A stretch of DNA of 64,000 nt from Chloroflexota bacterium (GTDB taxonomy: Bacteria > Chloroflexota > UBA6077 > FW602-bin22 > JAMCVK01), in assembly GCA_023475225.1 (NCBI GenBank), contig JAMCVK010000015.1:1-64000 (forward strand), written 5' to 3'. The position numbers were made by a program, and so were the translations under genes. Shown in pieces: positions 8,485 to 18,218 of the stretch. Below the pieces are notes generated by a model. It ran no database searches, had not been told where the DNA came from, and saw nothing but the letters and a program-made list of their open reading frames with translations. Within the stretch, counting starts at the first letter, position 1. The number at the start of each line of letters is the position of its first letter.

Positions 8485-9543
8485 ATGGATAGCCGAGAAA
8501 GAGTTCTCCTTGCCTTCAATCACCAACAGCCCGACCGTGTCCCTCTCGACACGTGGATGACGGACGATGCGCGCGAGGTATTGCGTAAGTATTTTGGCTT
8601 GTCCCCAGAGCGCGATCCGTATGCACGATGGCCCGAAGGATTGCTGCAACGTTTCTACGTAGACCTGCGTCATCCCCAATTGCCATACATCGGTCCGCCT
8701 CTGCGAGTCTTCGAGGATGGCTCATGGGAGACCGAGTGGGGGTTCCGTCGGCGCGGCTTATATGCAGGCGTATCTATCACCCACCCCCTGGCTGATGCAA
8801 AAGACATTGAAGATGTCCTGCGCCATCCCTTCCCCGACCTCAACTGGTACGATTATTCGGGACTGCGGGAGTATTGCAGAGTGCATCGTCAGTACGCGCT
8901 CTGCGGCGGGAGCTGGAGTCCATTCTTCACCCAGGCCTGCCATCTCATGGGGATGGAACGATTGCTCATCAACCTGTACGACGCACCCGGCCTTGTGTTC
9001 GCTCTGCTGCATCGCCTGGTAGACTTTCACATCGCGCTGTCTGAGCGAATGTTCGAGAGCGCGCCAGGATATTTTGATATTATGTTCATTGGCGATGACT
9101 ATGGAGGCTCGAACAACCTGCTCATGAGTCCTGCGCACTGGCGCGCGCTGATCAAGCCAGAGTTGCAGCGGCTTGTTGATCTGGCTCATGCCTACGGCCT
9201 CAGGTTCATGCTGCATTGCGATGGCGCGATTCGCGAGATCATACCCGACCTGGTGGAGATGGGGGTGGATGCGCTGAACCCGATTGAGCCAGAGGCAAAA
9301 GGGATGGACCCCGTGGAGATCAAGCACGCCTTCGGCGATCAGCTGGTCTTGCACGGGGCCGTGTCGCTGGTCACCAACCTCGCGCTCGGCACAGCAGAGG
9401 ATGTGCGGCAAGAGGTCAGACGTCTGCTGCGCGAGTTGGCGCCAGGCGGAGGGGTGATCCTGTGCCCGGCAAACTATTTACTGCCTGATATTCCTGTGGA
9501 GAACATACTTGCTCTCTACGATACGGTGTATGAAGAGGGATGA
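8485..9543 (+). CDS. UroD-superfamily protein 3 (H-C-D-G type)
   Basis: 352-aa UroD-superfamily protein. Where proteins 1 and 2 carry H-x-C-G, this one reads His244-Cys245-Asp246-Gly, so an Asp occupies the position of the zinc-binding Cys. A distal Cys is kept (ILCPANYLLPDIPVEN). The metal site and perhaps the reaction therefore differ; it may act on the methylated substrate rather than on a thiol acceptor. It begins 8 bp after the preceding gene with a weak ribosome site. Substrate unknown. Confidence 0.8.
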   Translation: MDSRERVLLAFNHQQPDRVPLDTWMTDDAREVLRKYFGLSPERDPYARWPEGLLQRFYVDLRHPQLPYIGPPLRVFEDGSWETEWGFRRRGLYAGVSITHPLADAKDIEDVLRHPFPDLNWYDYSGLREYCRVHRQYALCGGSWSPFFTQACHLMGMERLLINLYDAPGLVFALLHRLVDFHIALSERMFESAPGYFDIMFIGDDYGGSNNLLMSPAHWRALIKPELQRLVDLAHAYGLRFMLHCDGAIREIIPDLVEMGVDALNPIEPEAKGMDPVEIKHAFGDQLVLHGAVSLVTNLALGTAEDVRQEVRRLLRELAPGGGVILCPANYLLPDIPVENILALYDTVYEEG

Positions 9544-9561
9544 TAGCGTGAGGAGGGATTC

Positions 9562-11982
9562 ATGACTCAGTGGTACTTTGCGCTCTGCCAACACCCGATG
9601 TATCTCATCATCGAGCAAGATGAAACTGCTGCGGAACGCACGCCGCCGTGGGGCGAGCCGGACATCAAGGCATATATCGCGCGCATCCGTCGCAACCTCT
9701 CCGCGCTCGACCGTTATCCACACCTCAAATTCAACTATGACTTTTCAGGCGTCGAACTCGAAAACCTGGCGGAACACGCCCCTGACCTGATCGAGCGGCT
9801 GCGGCATTTTGTGCAGGTTGGCCGTGTGGGATTTGTCAATGGCAGTTATGCGCAGGCGCATCTCCACGGCCTGGGAAGCGAGTCTAACTTGCGCCAAATG
9901 ACCGAAGGGCTCGCGGCGATAGAGCGCATCGTCGGCGTGCGCGTGCGCTCGTATGCCCACCAGGAACCCGCCATTCATGACCAGATGCCGCAGATTCTCC
10001 GCGCGTTGGGATATCGCTTTGCGGTCACACCAGGATTTTTCTGGGTCCTCTCATTCCTCACTCCTCATGAGATCCTTGGGGTTCAGTACCAGGGGCTGCG
10101 ATTCTTGCATGACGAGGAATTTACCCAGTGGCACGGACTCGACGGGACTGAGATTCCCCTTTATCTCGCACAGCCGCGCCTACGCCCTAAGGGCAGTGTG
10201 CATGGCTCCGACAGCCATCGTGAGGAACTCCGCCGAGAGTTCGTCAAGGACCTCTTACACTATCCGCCGATTCGCTGCGACTTTCCAGATATGGTGGATA
10301 TTGACGATGAGTGGATCGAGGACCATGCCGATCACGAGTTTGTCGTCCTTGACCACGCATTGGAATCCCGGTTGGCCGAGTCCCCCTCAAGGTCGCACAC
10401 GCGCCTTTACACCTATTGGGGCTATGGCGATGGGATTAATGCCGAACTTCTTCATCGCACTGATCGAAGCGCGGAAGCAGCTCTGCTTGAAGCCGAGGGG
10501 CTTGGCGCGCTCGCGCACGCGCTTGCCGGCCGACCTGTGGATAATCTTCGCCCTGCATGGCACGCACTCCTTCGCGCGCAGCATCATGATTGCTACTGGA
10601 TGGCTGGGGTGGGCTTGCACAAAAAGGCTGTCGGCTGGGTAGTGGAGGCGCAGGCAGCAGCTGAGAATGTCATTGCCGCAGCGACAAGCGCGATTGCCTC
10701 TCAGATAAACACTCGCGCTTTTTTGAAAGGGACCCTCTTGATCGTATGGGAACCCTGGCCCGTCGCGCGCACGGATGTAGCCTCCGTGGAGTTGGATCTG
10801 CCGGACTCGTCTGTCGCCAATCTCAATGTGCGAAATGCAGATGGATCGGAGGTGCCTAGTCAAATTCTGGCCGTGGAGCGTAAAGATAAAGGGGCGAAGG
10901 TGCAGCTGCTCTTTCGTGCCGATACGCGGGGCTGGGGATACCAAATCGTCGAAGCCGCCCCAACGTCCGGAGAGGCGAGTCTATCAGGATCATCGTTTTT
11001 TCAAAATGCCTTCTATCGCGCCACACTTGAAGCGGACGGGACATTCAGTTCGCTGCGCACGGCGAAAGGCGATGTCGAAATGATCGCCCCTGGAAACGAT
11101 GGCGGGAACACACTGAGGGTGAGAGCTCCCGACGCGTGGCGCGAGTTTGTTCCGAGTGGGAAACCCGTCATCACCGTTGGTAAGGTCGCGCAGCGCGTGT
11201 TAGTCGAAGGCAAGATTGGGGATGTCAGCGTAATTCAGGAAATCCTCCTCTACCATCATCTGCCACGCATTGATTTTACGTTGACCTTTAACTTTGCCAA
11301 CACCTTATTCGGCAACTATTGGGAAGACGAGAGCAAACTTAATGTGTACTGGCCTGTTGCGCCGCGAGGCAGCATCACCCATGATATTCCTTTTGGCGTC
11401 ATTCGCGGGAGAGAAGAGCGACCGTTCTTCCCGACCAGTTGGGTGCGCTTGGGCAGCGAAAAGGCGGGCCTGGCTGTTTTCCATCGCGGCACAAATCGCT
11501 TTTGGGTGCGGGGCAATGTATTGGCGAATGTCCTGGCTTGCGGGATAATGGGCAGAGACTTTGGCACACGCGCCATGCCGCAAGTGTACATCAAAGACTA
11601 CGATCTTCGCCTGTGCGGATGCCACGTCATTCATTATGCAGTCTATCCGCATGACGGCGATTGGCGAGGAGCGAATGTGCCTGCACAGGCATTCTCATAC
11701 CGCTATCCACTGCGGGTAACAATGGCGAGAGAGGCAAATGGCTCACTTCCAAGTGCGATTTCGCTTCTTCGCCTAGAGAGTGCCAATTTGATCCCGACCG
11801 CGTTGTTCGCTCGCGATGATGCCATCGTATGCCGCTTGTTTGAAACCATGGGCGCAACGACACAACTACATACGATTTGCTGCGACCCGTGGCGCGTTGC
11901 AAGTGTGCGCACACTTGATAGTGAATCGGTGGGAGTGATCGAGCCGTTCAAGATTGCTGAGGTGCTGTTCCAAAAAGGGTAA
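9562..11982 (+). CDS. divergent GH38-like alpha-mannosidase family protein
   Basis: 806-aa protein resembling GH38. The middle of the catalytic domain is recognisable (YAHQEPAIHDQMPQILRALG corresponds to the S-x-E-P-x-x-P-Q-L-P-Q-I-L region) and a large beta-rich C-terminal half follows. The usual N-terminal H-x-H-x-D-x-x-W zinc motif is not seen; the start reads FALCQHPMYLIIEQDE. The stretch where the family nucleophile Asp is expected (VNGSYAQAHLHGLGSES) has no obvious Asp. It may be an unusual glycosidase subfamily. No signal peptide is visible, so it should act on imported material. AGGAGG supports the start. Confidence 0.72.
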   Translation: MTQWYFALCQHPMYLIIEQDETAAERTPPWGEPDIKAYIARIRRNLSALDRYPHLKFNYDFSGVELENLAEHAPDLIERLRHFVQVGRVGFVNGSYAQAHLHGLGSESNLRQMTEGLAAIERIVGVRVRSYAHQEPAIHDQMPQILRALGYRFAVTPGFFWVLSFLTPHEILGVQYQGLRFLHDEEFTQWHGLDGTEIPLYLAQPRLRPKGSVHGSDSHREELRREFVKDLLHYPPIRCDFPDMVDIDDEWIEDHADHEFVVLDHALESRLAESPSRSHTRLYTYWGYGDGINAELLHRTDRSAEAALLEAEGLGALAHALAGRPVDNLRPAWHALLRAQHHDCYWMAGVGLHKKAVGWVVEAQAAAENVIAAATSAIASQINTRAFLKGTLLIVWEPWPVARTDVASVELDLPDSSVANLNVRNADGSEVPSQILAVERKDKGAKVQLLFRADTRGWGYQIVEAAPTSGEASLSGSSFFQNAFYRATLEADGTFSSLRTAKGDVEMIAPGNDGGNTLRVRAPDAWREFVPSGKPVITVGKVAQRVLVEGKIGDVSVIQEILLYHHLPRIDFTLTFNFANTLFGNYWEDESKLNVYWPVAPRGSITHDIPFGVIRGREERPFFPTSWVRLGSEKAGLAVFHRGTNRFWVRGNVLANVLACGIMGRDFGTRAMPQVYIKDYDLRLCGCHVIHYAVYPHDGDWRGANVPAQAFSYRYPLRVTMAREANGSLPSAISLLRLESANLIPTALFARDDAIVCRLFETMGATTQLHTICCDPWRVASVRTLDSESVGVIEPFKIAEVLFQKG

Positions 11983-11995
11983 GTGGGGAGACGAA

Positions 11996-13033
11996 ATGCT
12001 CGCGTTGATGAAAACAAGCCCAGGTCCTGGAAACGTGAGGCTCGAAGGCATGCCCGAACCGCAGCCCGGTCCCGGTCAAGTGAAAATCGAGGTCAAAGCG
12101 GCGGGCATTTGCGGTTCCGACCTGCATATCCTCCACAGCGACATCCACTTGAACCTTCGCCCTCCCGTGATTATGGGACACGAGTTCTGCGGCGTGGTCA
12201 GCGCGCTGGGTGAAGGAGTGGACGATCTCAGAATAGGCGAACGGGTAACAAGCGAGACGGCCTTCAGCGTATGTGGTACATGTCTACACTGTCAGACAGG
12301 CAACTACAACCTGTGCAACCAAAAGTATCTGATTGGCTATGTCTATCACGGATGCTTCACTAAATACTGCATCGTCCCGCGCATGCGAGTTCACCGATTG
12401 CCAGAAAACCTGAGTTTCCACGAGGGAGTGATGTGTGAACCACTGGCTTGCTGCGCCCACGCGGTGTCCGAACTCACGGTGATCTCCCCGTCGGAGACTG
12501 CGGTTGTTGCAGGCCCTGGGAGCATTGGACTCTTGTGTATGCAGATCGCCAGGGCCGCAGGCGCGTTTGTCGTCGTATCAGGCGTTCGTGCCGATGAGAC
12601 ACGGTTGTCGCTGGCACATCGACTGGGAGCGAATGTGACGGTGAATGTGGAGGACGAATCGTTGAGCGAGGTGCTTCTTCGATTAACTGACGGGCGCGGC
12701 GCGGATGTTTACCTTGAATGTTCTGGGTCACCTGCGGCTGCACGCGCGGGTTTGGAGGTGACTCGCAAAGGAGGACGCTATACCCAAGTCGGCCTCGCGA
12801 GCGGCGCATTCCCACTCGACTTTGCCCAGGTCGCCTATCGCGAACTCAAGGTCACAGGCTCGATTGGTTCCAAGTGGACGTCGTGGATCACCGCGCTCAA
12901 CCTGCTGAGGAGCGGGCAGGTCCAGGTCGCCGCCCTGGTCAATACAGTCTATCCCCTGTCCAAGTGGGAAGAAGCCTTTCGCGCATTTGAAGACAAATCT
13001 GCCCTGAAGGTGCTCTTGATTCCAGAGGATTGA
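11996..13033 (+). CDS. zinc-dependent medium-chain dehydrogenase (sorbitol/threonine dehydrogenase type)
   Basis: 345-aa MDR-family alcohol dehydrogenase. Catalytic-zinc residues lie in GICGSDLH and GHEFCG; the structural-zinc four-cysteine loop is VCGTCLHCQTGNYNLC; the Rossmann segment reads AVVAGPGSIGLLCMQIA. ATG 11996 follows GGGGAG and gives standard family length; an earlier ATG at 11954 lies within the preceding gene. It likely oxidises a polyol or sugar hydroxyl, or reduces a keto-sugar, using NAD(P). The substrate cannot be assigned from sequence. Confidence 0.88.
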   Translation: MLALMKTSPGPGNVRLEGMPEPQPGPGQVKIEVKAAGICGSDLHILHSDIHLNLRPPVIMGHEFCGVVSALGEGVDDLRIGERVTSETAFSVCGTCLHCQTGNYNLCNQKYLIGYVYHGCFTKYCIVPRMRVHRLPENLSFHEGVMCEPLACCAHAVSELTVISPSETAVVAGPGSIGLLCMQIARAAGAFVVVSGVRADETRLSLAHRLGANVTVNVEDESLSEVLLRLTDGRGADVYLECSGSPAAARAGLEVTRKGGRYTQVGLASGAFPLDFAQVAYRELKVTGSIGSKWTSWITALNLLRSGQVQVAALVNTVYPLSKWEEAFRAFEDKSALKVLLIPED

Positions 13034-13034
13034 A

Positions 13035-14291
13035 ATGTCATCGCCAGAGCCTTATCCGATGATGTATCCCGTCGAGCAACAACTTGTGTCTAGACCCATC
13101 GCCGACATTCCGTCGCAGGTGCGCGCGGAATTGGAGCGTTGGTCGGGATGGAGCAGCCTGCCCAAGAGAGCAAGCATAGCGATAACGGCAGGCAGCCGAG
13201 GCATCGCGAACATCGCTCTCATCCTGCGCGTGCTGTGCGACGACCTCAAGAGACGCGGGTTTCAACCCTTCCTCGTACCAGCGATGGGAGCGCATGGCGG
13301 CGCATCCGTGGAAGGCCAACTGGCGCTACTGGCCGATCTTGCGATCACACCGAAGACGATAGGAGCGCCCATCCGCGCAAGCCTTGAAGTTGATGAGATC
13401 GGCCATAGCTGTAGAGGACAACCCGTGATGATGGACCACCTCGCTCATCGCGCTGACGGACTGATTGTCGTCGGACGAGTGAAAAAGCACACGGACTTTA
13501 CAGGGCCAGTGGAAAGCGGATTGGCGAAGATGATTGCCATCGGCCTGGGCAAACACGATCAGGCAGCGTATATTCATAGTTTTGGGGCAGAAGGCTTGCG
13601 CACACTCATCCCGGAATACGCGCGTATTGCGCTAGAGAACAGCTCCATCATCTTCGGTCTCGCAATCATCGAAGATGGCTATGATGCTACATCGGACATT
13701 ATACTTATCCCTCGCGAACGCATCGCCGATGAAGAACCCAGCCTCTTGCGGCGCGCGGTCGAGCAAATGGCGAAACTGCCTATCAAGAACATTGACCTGC
13801 TCATCATCGAGCGCATGGGCAAGGAGATTAGCGGATCAGGCATGGACACCAACGTCATCGGGCGTTTCCGTGTGCCCGGCGAGCCTGACCCTCCTGCACC
13901 GCGCGTCGAGTATCTGGTGGTTCTCGATCTAACTGATGCTTCGCATGGCAATGCGATCGGAATGGGTCTAGCAGACCTCACCACGGCGCGGCTGGCCAGC
14001 AAGATTGACCAGGAGACCTTTTACATGAACGCCACGACGAGCGGTTTCCTCGAAAGGGCTAAACTTCCATTAGTCTGTCCAACAGATCAGGCTGCAATTG
14101 ATCTCGCGCTGCGGCTTCTCGCTCCTGTGCTGGCAGATCAGGCGCTAGTGGTTCGTATTCCAGACACGGCCCACCTCGCTCACTTTTGGGCGTCAAGTGC
14201 GGTGTTGAAGGAATTATACGACGTATCAACAGTTTCCATCGCGCACCAGGCACAGAGGCTCACATTCTCAGCAGACGGCGCGCTGCGCTAA
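13035..14291 (+). CDS. LarA-like (DUF2088) lactate-racemase-domain protein
   Basis: 418-aa protein resembling the LarA/DUF2088 superfamily. Typical stretches are AITAGSRGIANIALILR, VPAMGAHGGASVEGQ and VGRVKKHTDFTGPVESG. LarA proteins use a nickel-pincer nucleotide for hydride-transfer racemisation or epimerisation of 2-hydroxyacids. No LarB, LarC or LarE gene is in the window, so the cofactor would have to come from elsewhere. It starts one base after the dehydrogenase stop, so the two are probably translated together. A sugar-acid or hydroxyacid step is the best guess. Confidence 0.7.
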   Translation: MSSPEPYPMMYPVEQQLVSRPIADIPSQVRAELERWSGWSSLPKRASIAITAGSRGIANIALILRVLCDDLKRRGFQPFLVPAMGAHGGASVEGQLALLADLAITPKTIGAPIRASLEVDEIGHSCRGQPVMMDHLAHRADGLIVVGRVKKHTDFTGPVESGLAKMIAIGLGKHDQAAYIHSFGAEGLRTLIPEYARIALENSSIIFGLAIIEDGYDATSDIILIPRERIADEEPSLLRRAVEQMAKLPIKNIDLLIIERMGKEISGSGMDTNVIGRFRVPGEPDPPAPRVEYLVVLDLTDASHGNAIGMGLADLTTARLASKIDQETFYMNATTSGFLERAKLPLVCPTDQAAIDLALRLLAPVLADQALVVRIPDTAHLAHFWASSAVLKELYDVSTVSIAHQAQRLTFSADGALR

Positions 14292-14357
14292 AGAAAGCAA
14301 GTCTACCATGCACGATCATCCATCTGAACTGATCACAAATCGGGATAGGGGGTCATT

Positions 14358-14999
14358 ATGACGGAGATTCTCAACGAGATTCAACAGGCGGTCATTGTCG
14401 GCAAAATGCCTCAGACCCAAGTGCTGGTTCAACAGGCTCTGGATCAGGGCCTCTCGGCGAATGAAATCCTGAACAGAGCGCTGATCCCTGCTATGACTGA
14501 AGTCGGCGCACGCTTTGAACGCAGTGAATTCTACGTGCCAGAGATGCTCATCGCGGCACGCGCCATGAAGGAAGGTTTGGCTCTTCTCAAGCCCAAACTA
14601 GCCCAGGCCAGTGTCAAGCCTATCGGCAGGGTCATCATCGGCACAGTAGTGGGAGACTTACATGACATTGGCAAGAACCTGGTGGGGATTATGATGGAGG
14701 GCATGGGCCTGGAAGTGATTGACCTCGGGGTAGATGTCGCGCCAGCCAAGTTCGTGGAGGCGGTGCGAGACACAGCGCCCCAAATCATAGGCATGTCTGC
14801 CCTACTCACAACCACGATGACAGCGATGAAGGCGACGATAGAGGCGCTCAAAGCTGCGGGATTGCGCGACAAGGTCAAGGTGATGGTTGGAGGCGCGCCG
14901 GTAACACATAAATTTGCCGAGACCATCGGCGCGGATGTTTATGCATCTGACGCCGCGTCCGCGGCCTCGCGCGCTCGCGCACTCTTGCAGAGCAACTAA
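14358..14999 (+). CDS. corrinoid (B12-binding) protein, MtaC/MtbC-like
   Basis: 213-aa corrinoid protein. The N-terminal helical cap (1-85) is followed by a B12-binding Rossmann domain with the lower-ligand motif GDLHDIGKN (His102 in D-x-H-x-x-G). It is the methyl carrier between substrate-side and acceptor-side methyltransferases in cobamide systems such as methanol or methoxy-aromatic demethylation. It is the only corrinoid protein here and presumably serves the three UroD-like proteins upstream. No reductive activator of the RamA/ACE type is in the window. An AGGGGG site precedes ATG 14358. Confidence 0.9.
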   Translation: MTEILNEIQQAVIVGKMPQTQVLVQQALDQGLSANEILNRALIPAMTEVGARFERSEFYVPEMLIAARAMKEGLALLKPKLAQASVKPIGRVIIGTVVGDLHDIGKNLVGIMMEGMGLEVIDLGVDVAPAKFVEAVRDTAPQIIGMSALLTTTMTAMKATIEALKAAGLRDKVKVMVGGAPVTHKFAETIGADVYASDAASAASRARALLQSN

Positions 15000-15016
15000 G
15001 TAGGTTGACAGAATGA

Positions 15017-15574
<558 letters not shown>

Positions 15575-15576
15575 CC

Positions 15577-17139
15577 ATGACCTACTTGATGGGCATTGAC
15601 GTTGGCACGACGGGTGCCAAAACGCTCATCATCTCCGAGAGCGGCGATGTCGCCGCCAAAGCGATGGCCGAGTACCCACTTTGCACTCCCCATCCCAACT
15701 GGTCGGAGCAAGACCCGGAAGACTGGTGGAGCGCGACCGTGCAGAGCATCCAGGCCGCGCTGGCGCGGGCGAACGTTTCCCCGCGCAAGATCAAGGGCAT
15801 GGGGCTTACAGGTCAAATGCACGGCCTGGTGCTGCTTGACGCAGATGGCCGTGCGCTTCGCCCTGCTATGCTATGGAATGACCAGCGCAGCGAGAACGAA
15901 TGCCGCGAGATCACCGAACGGATCGGCATTTCGCGCCTGATGGAACTCGTCTGCAACCCCGCGCTGCCTGGTTTCACCGCGCCGAAAATTCTCTGGGTTC
16001 GCAAGCACGAGCCTCAAGTCTACGAGAAGGTCGCCCATATCCTGCTGCCCAAAGACTATATCCGCTATCGCTTGACCGGCGAGTTCTCCACCGATGTTTC
16101 CGATGCCTCAGGAATGCTGCTGCTCGACATACGTCGCCGGGCTTGGTCGGATGAGATGCTGCGCGCTCTCCAAATTCCTCGCGAATGGCTGCCCACATCT
16201 TCAGAATCCACGACCGTCACCGGCGGCGTGACAGCGCACGCAGCACAAGCGACCGGGCTGCATACAGGTCTGCCTGTTGTCGGCGGCGGTGGAGATCAGG
16301 CTGCCCAAGCAGTGGGAAGTGGAATCGTCGCGAATGGTCTGGTGTCCGCGACGATTGGCACGTCGGGCGTCGTGTTTGCGCATACCGACGAATTGCGCGT
16401 CGAACCGCAAGGACGCTTGCATGCGTTTTGTCATGCTGTACCCGGCAAATGGCACGTGATGGGAGTGATGCTTTCTGCGGGCGGCAGTCTGCGCTGGTTC
16501 CGCGATGTGCTCGGTCAGCTAGAGAAGACAGTGGCGGATCTAACGGGGCGCGATCCTTACGAGTTCCTGATGGAAGAAGCGGGGCGTGCACCTCCGGGTA
16601 GCAAAGGGCTTGTATTCTTGCCATATCTCAGCGGCGAACGCACCCCTCATCCTGACCCCAACGCTCGTGGCGCGTTTATCGGCCTCACACTGCATCACAA
16701 CAAGGCAGACATGGTGCGCGCGGTACTAGAGGGCGTGGCGTTTGGCCTGCGTGATTCGCTCGAGTTGCTGAAGGAATTGGGGCAGGACGTACGGCAGGTG
16801 CGTATCTCCGGCGGCGGAGCACGCAGCGCGTTGTGGCAGCAGATCCTCGCGGATATCCTCGGTGCGGAACTTGCTACAGTCAACGTTACCGAAGGGGCAG
16901 CTTACGGCGCAGCGCTCCTTGCAGGCGTCGGAGCTGGGGTTTGGCCGAACGTGGAAGAAGCCTGCCAGTATACCATTCGCATCACTAGCCATATCGAGCC
17001 GATTCCGGAACACAACGCATGTTACGAAGAACAGTATGCCCTGTATCGCTCTCTATATCCGGTCTTAAAGTCTACGTTTCAGCGTATCAGCCAGATGAAC
17101 GCGTCAGGGCTAGTTGGGTTCGCTGGAGAGCAACGCTGA
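15577..17139 (+). CDS. xylB: xylulokinase
   Basis: 520-aa FGGY-family kinase. Features include MGIDVGTTGAKTLII (phosphate-1 loop), GLTGQMHGLVLLD and the C-terminal ISGGGARSALWQQIL adenosine motif. It phosphorylates D-xylulose to xylulose-5-phosphate for the pentose-phosphate pathway. ATG 15577 is preferred over an in-frame TTG at 15571 that overlaps the isomerase stop. It is the last gene of the operon. FGGY substrate specificity is hard to read from sequence, so another ketose is possible. Confidence 0.9.
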   Translation: MTYLMGIDVGTTGAKTLIISESGDVAAKAMAEYPLCTPHPNWSEQDPEDWWSATVQSIQAALARANVSPRKIKGMGLTGQMHGLVLLDADGRALRPAMLWNDQRSENECREITERIGISRLMELVCNPALPGFTAPKILWVRKHEPQVYEKVAHILLPKDYIRYRLTGEFSTDVSDASGMLLLDIRRRAWSDEMLRALQIPREWLPTSSESTTVTGGVTAHAAQATGLHTGLPVVGGGGDQAAQAVGSGIVANGLVSATIGTSGVVFAHTDELRVEPQGRLHAFCHAVPGKWHVMGVMLSAGGSLRWFRDVLGQLEKTVADLTGRDPYEFLMEEAGRAPPGSKGLVFLPYLSGERTPHPDPNARGAFIGLTLHHNKADMVRAVLEGVAFGLRDSLELLKELGQDVRQVRISGGGARSALWQQILADILGAELATVNVTEGAAYGAALLAGVGAGVWPNVEEACQYTIRITSHIEPIPEHNACYEEQYALYRSLYPVLKSTFQRISQMNASGLVGFAGEQR

Positions 17140-17191
17140 TCTGCTAGCTAAAACCAGCGGATGGTCACGATTTTGCCATCAGCTGAGACGA

Positions 17192-18181
17192 TTATTTTAT
17201 CTTCTCTAGTATTCGCCAGAGCTCGTCCCTCTCACAGGGCACGAGAGGGATACCTACACCCTCTCTATAGAGCAGCCTCTCCCCTTCGGTCACCCGCCCG
17301 ATGAGGGATGCGGCGATTCCTTGCTCTTCGAGTGCCCCCTTTATCCTTTGCCCATCTCTGGCTGTGATCAGCATCGCTCCACTGGAGATCAGCCGCAGAG
17401 GGTCAGCCCCAAAGAGGGCACAGATCGCCTCGGTTTCGGGCCGAATAGGGATCCTCTCCAGCCAGACCTCCAATCCCACCCCTGAGGCCTCAGCCAACTC
17501 GAAAAGCCCCCCGATCACTCCACCCTCCGTGACATCGTGCATAGCACTAACGCCACAAGCCGCCGCCTTGATCCCCTCAGGGACAACGCTGATCTGGCGA
17601 ATAAGGGCCTGGGCTCGCTGTACGGTAGCCAGATCCAGAGTACGCAGCAGCATATCCCCATAATCTATGGCCAGAATGGCCGTTCCCTCTATAGCCGCAC
17701 TCTTGGTGATCAAGAGATCGTCCCCGGGCTGGGCCCCAGCGGAGGTAACGAAGCGCTCCTTGGGTGCCCGACCGATGGCCGCCAGAGAGATGATGGTCAT
17801 GGGCAAGCCAGGGGTAACCTCTGTATGCCCCCCAAGCACCTCGACACCCAGCTCCAATGCCGCCTGATGCACCTCCTCCATGATGCCCCGCACCTCATCC
17901 TCAGTGCTCTCCTCCGTCAACAGCAACGTGGGAAGAACGCCCAGCGGCGTGGCCCCATTGGCCGCCACATCGTTACAGGAGATATGGACGGCCAACCAGC
18001 CCGAACGCTTAGTGGCCCCGGTGATGGGATCGGTGGAGACCACACAGACCGAATCCCCGAAATCGATGACGGCCGAGTCCTCGCCCAGGGCAGCGTGAAC
18101 CAGGACATCCTTCCGTCTCATCCCCAGGTAGGGGAAGACCAGTTTTTCTAAAATATCTGGAGGGAGTTTTCCTGTGCGCAT
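17192..18181 (-). CDS. AIR synthase-related (HypE/SelD/ThiL-superfamily) protein
   Basis: 329-aa PurM-like fold protein. GEDSAVIDFGDSVCVVSTDP, a SCNDVAANGATPLGVL segment and GGHTEV match the ATP-binding half of the superfamily. The C-terminal cysteine tail that HypE uses for cyanation is absent, so it is not a plain HypE. ATG 18181 matches family starts; the frame is open to 18286 but then overlaps the metallo-hydrolase gene. It lies 37 bp after that gene and is probably co-transcribed. The substrate is unknown. Confidence 0.75.
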   Translation of the reverse strand: MRTGKLPPDILEKLVFPYLGMRRKDVLVHAALGEDSAVIDFGDSVCVVSTDPITGATKRSGWLAVHISCNDVAANGATPLGVLPTLLLTEESTEDEVRGIMEEVHQAALELGVEVLGGHTEVTPGLPMTIISLAAIGRAPKERFVTSAGAQPGDDLLITKSAAIEGTAILAIDYGDMLLRTLDLATVQRAQALIRQISVVPEGIKAAACGVSAMHDVTEGGVIGGLFELAEASGVGLEVWLERIPIRPETEAICALFGADPLRLISSGAMLITARDGQRIKGALEEQGIAASLIGRVTEGERLLYREGVGIPLVPCERDELWRILEKIK

Positions 18182-18218
18182 AATAGAGGTCAGAGAGAAA
18201 GAGGCCAGCGGGAAGCCA

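Noticed and set aside
17537-18151. Long plus-strand frame opposite the AIR synthase-like gene
   Set aside because: Antisense shadow; the minus-strand protein has clear motifs.
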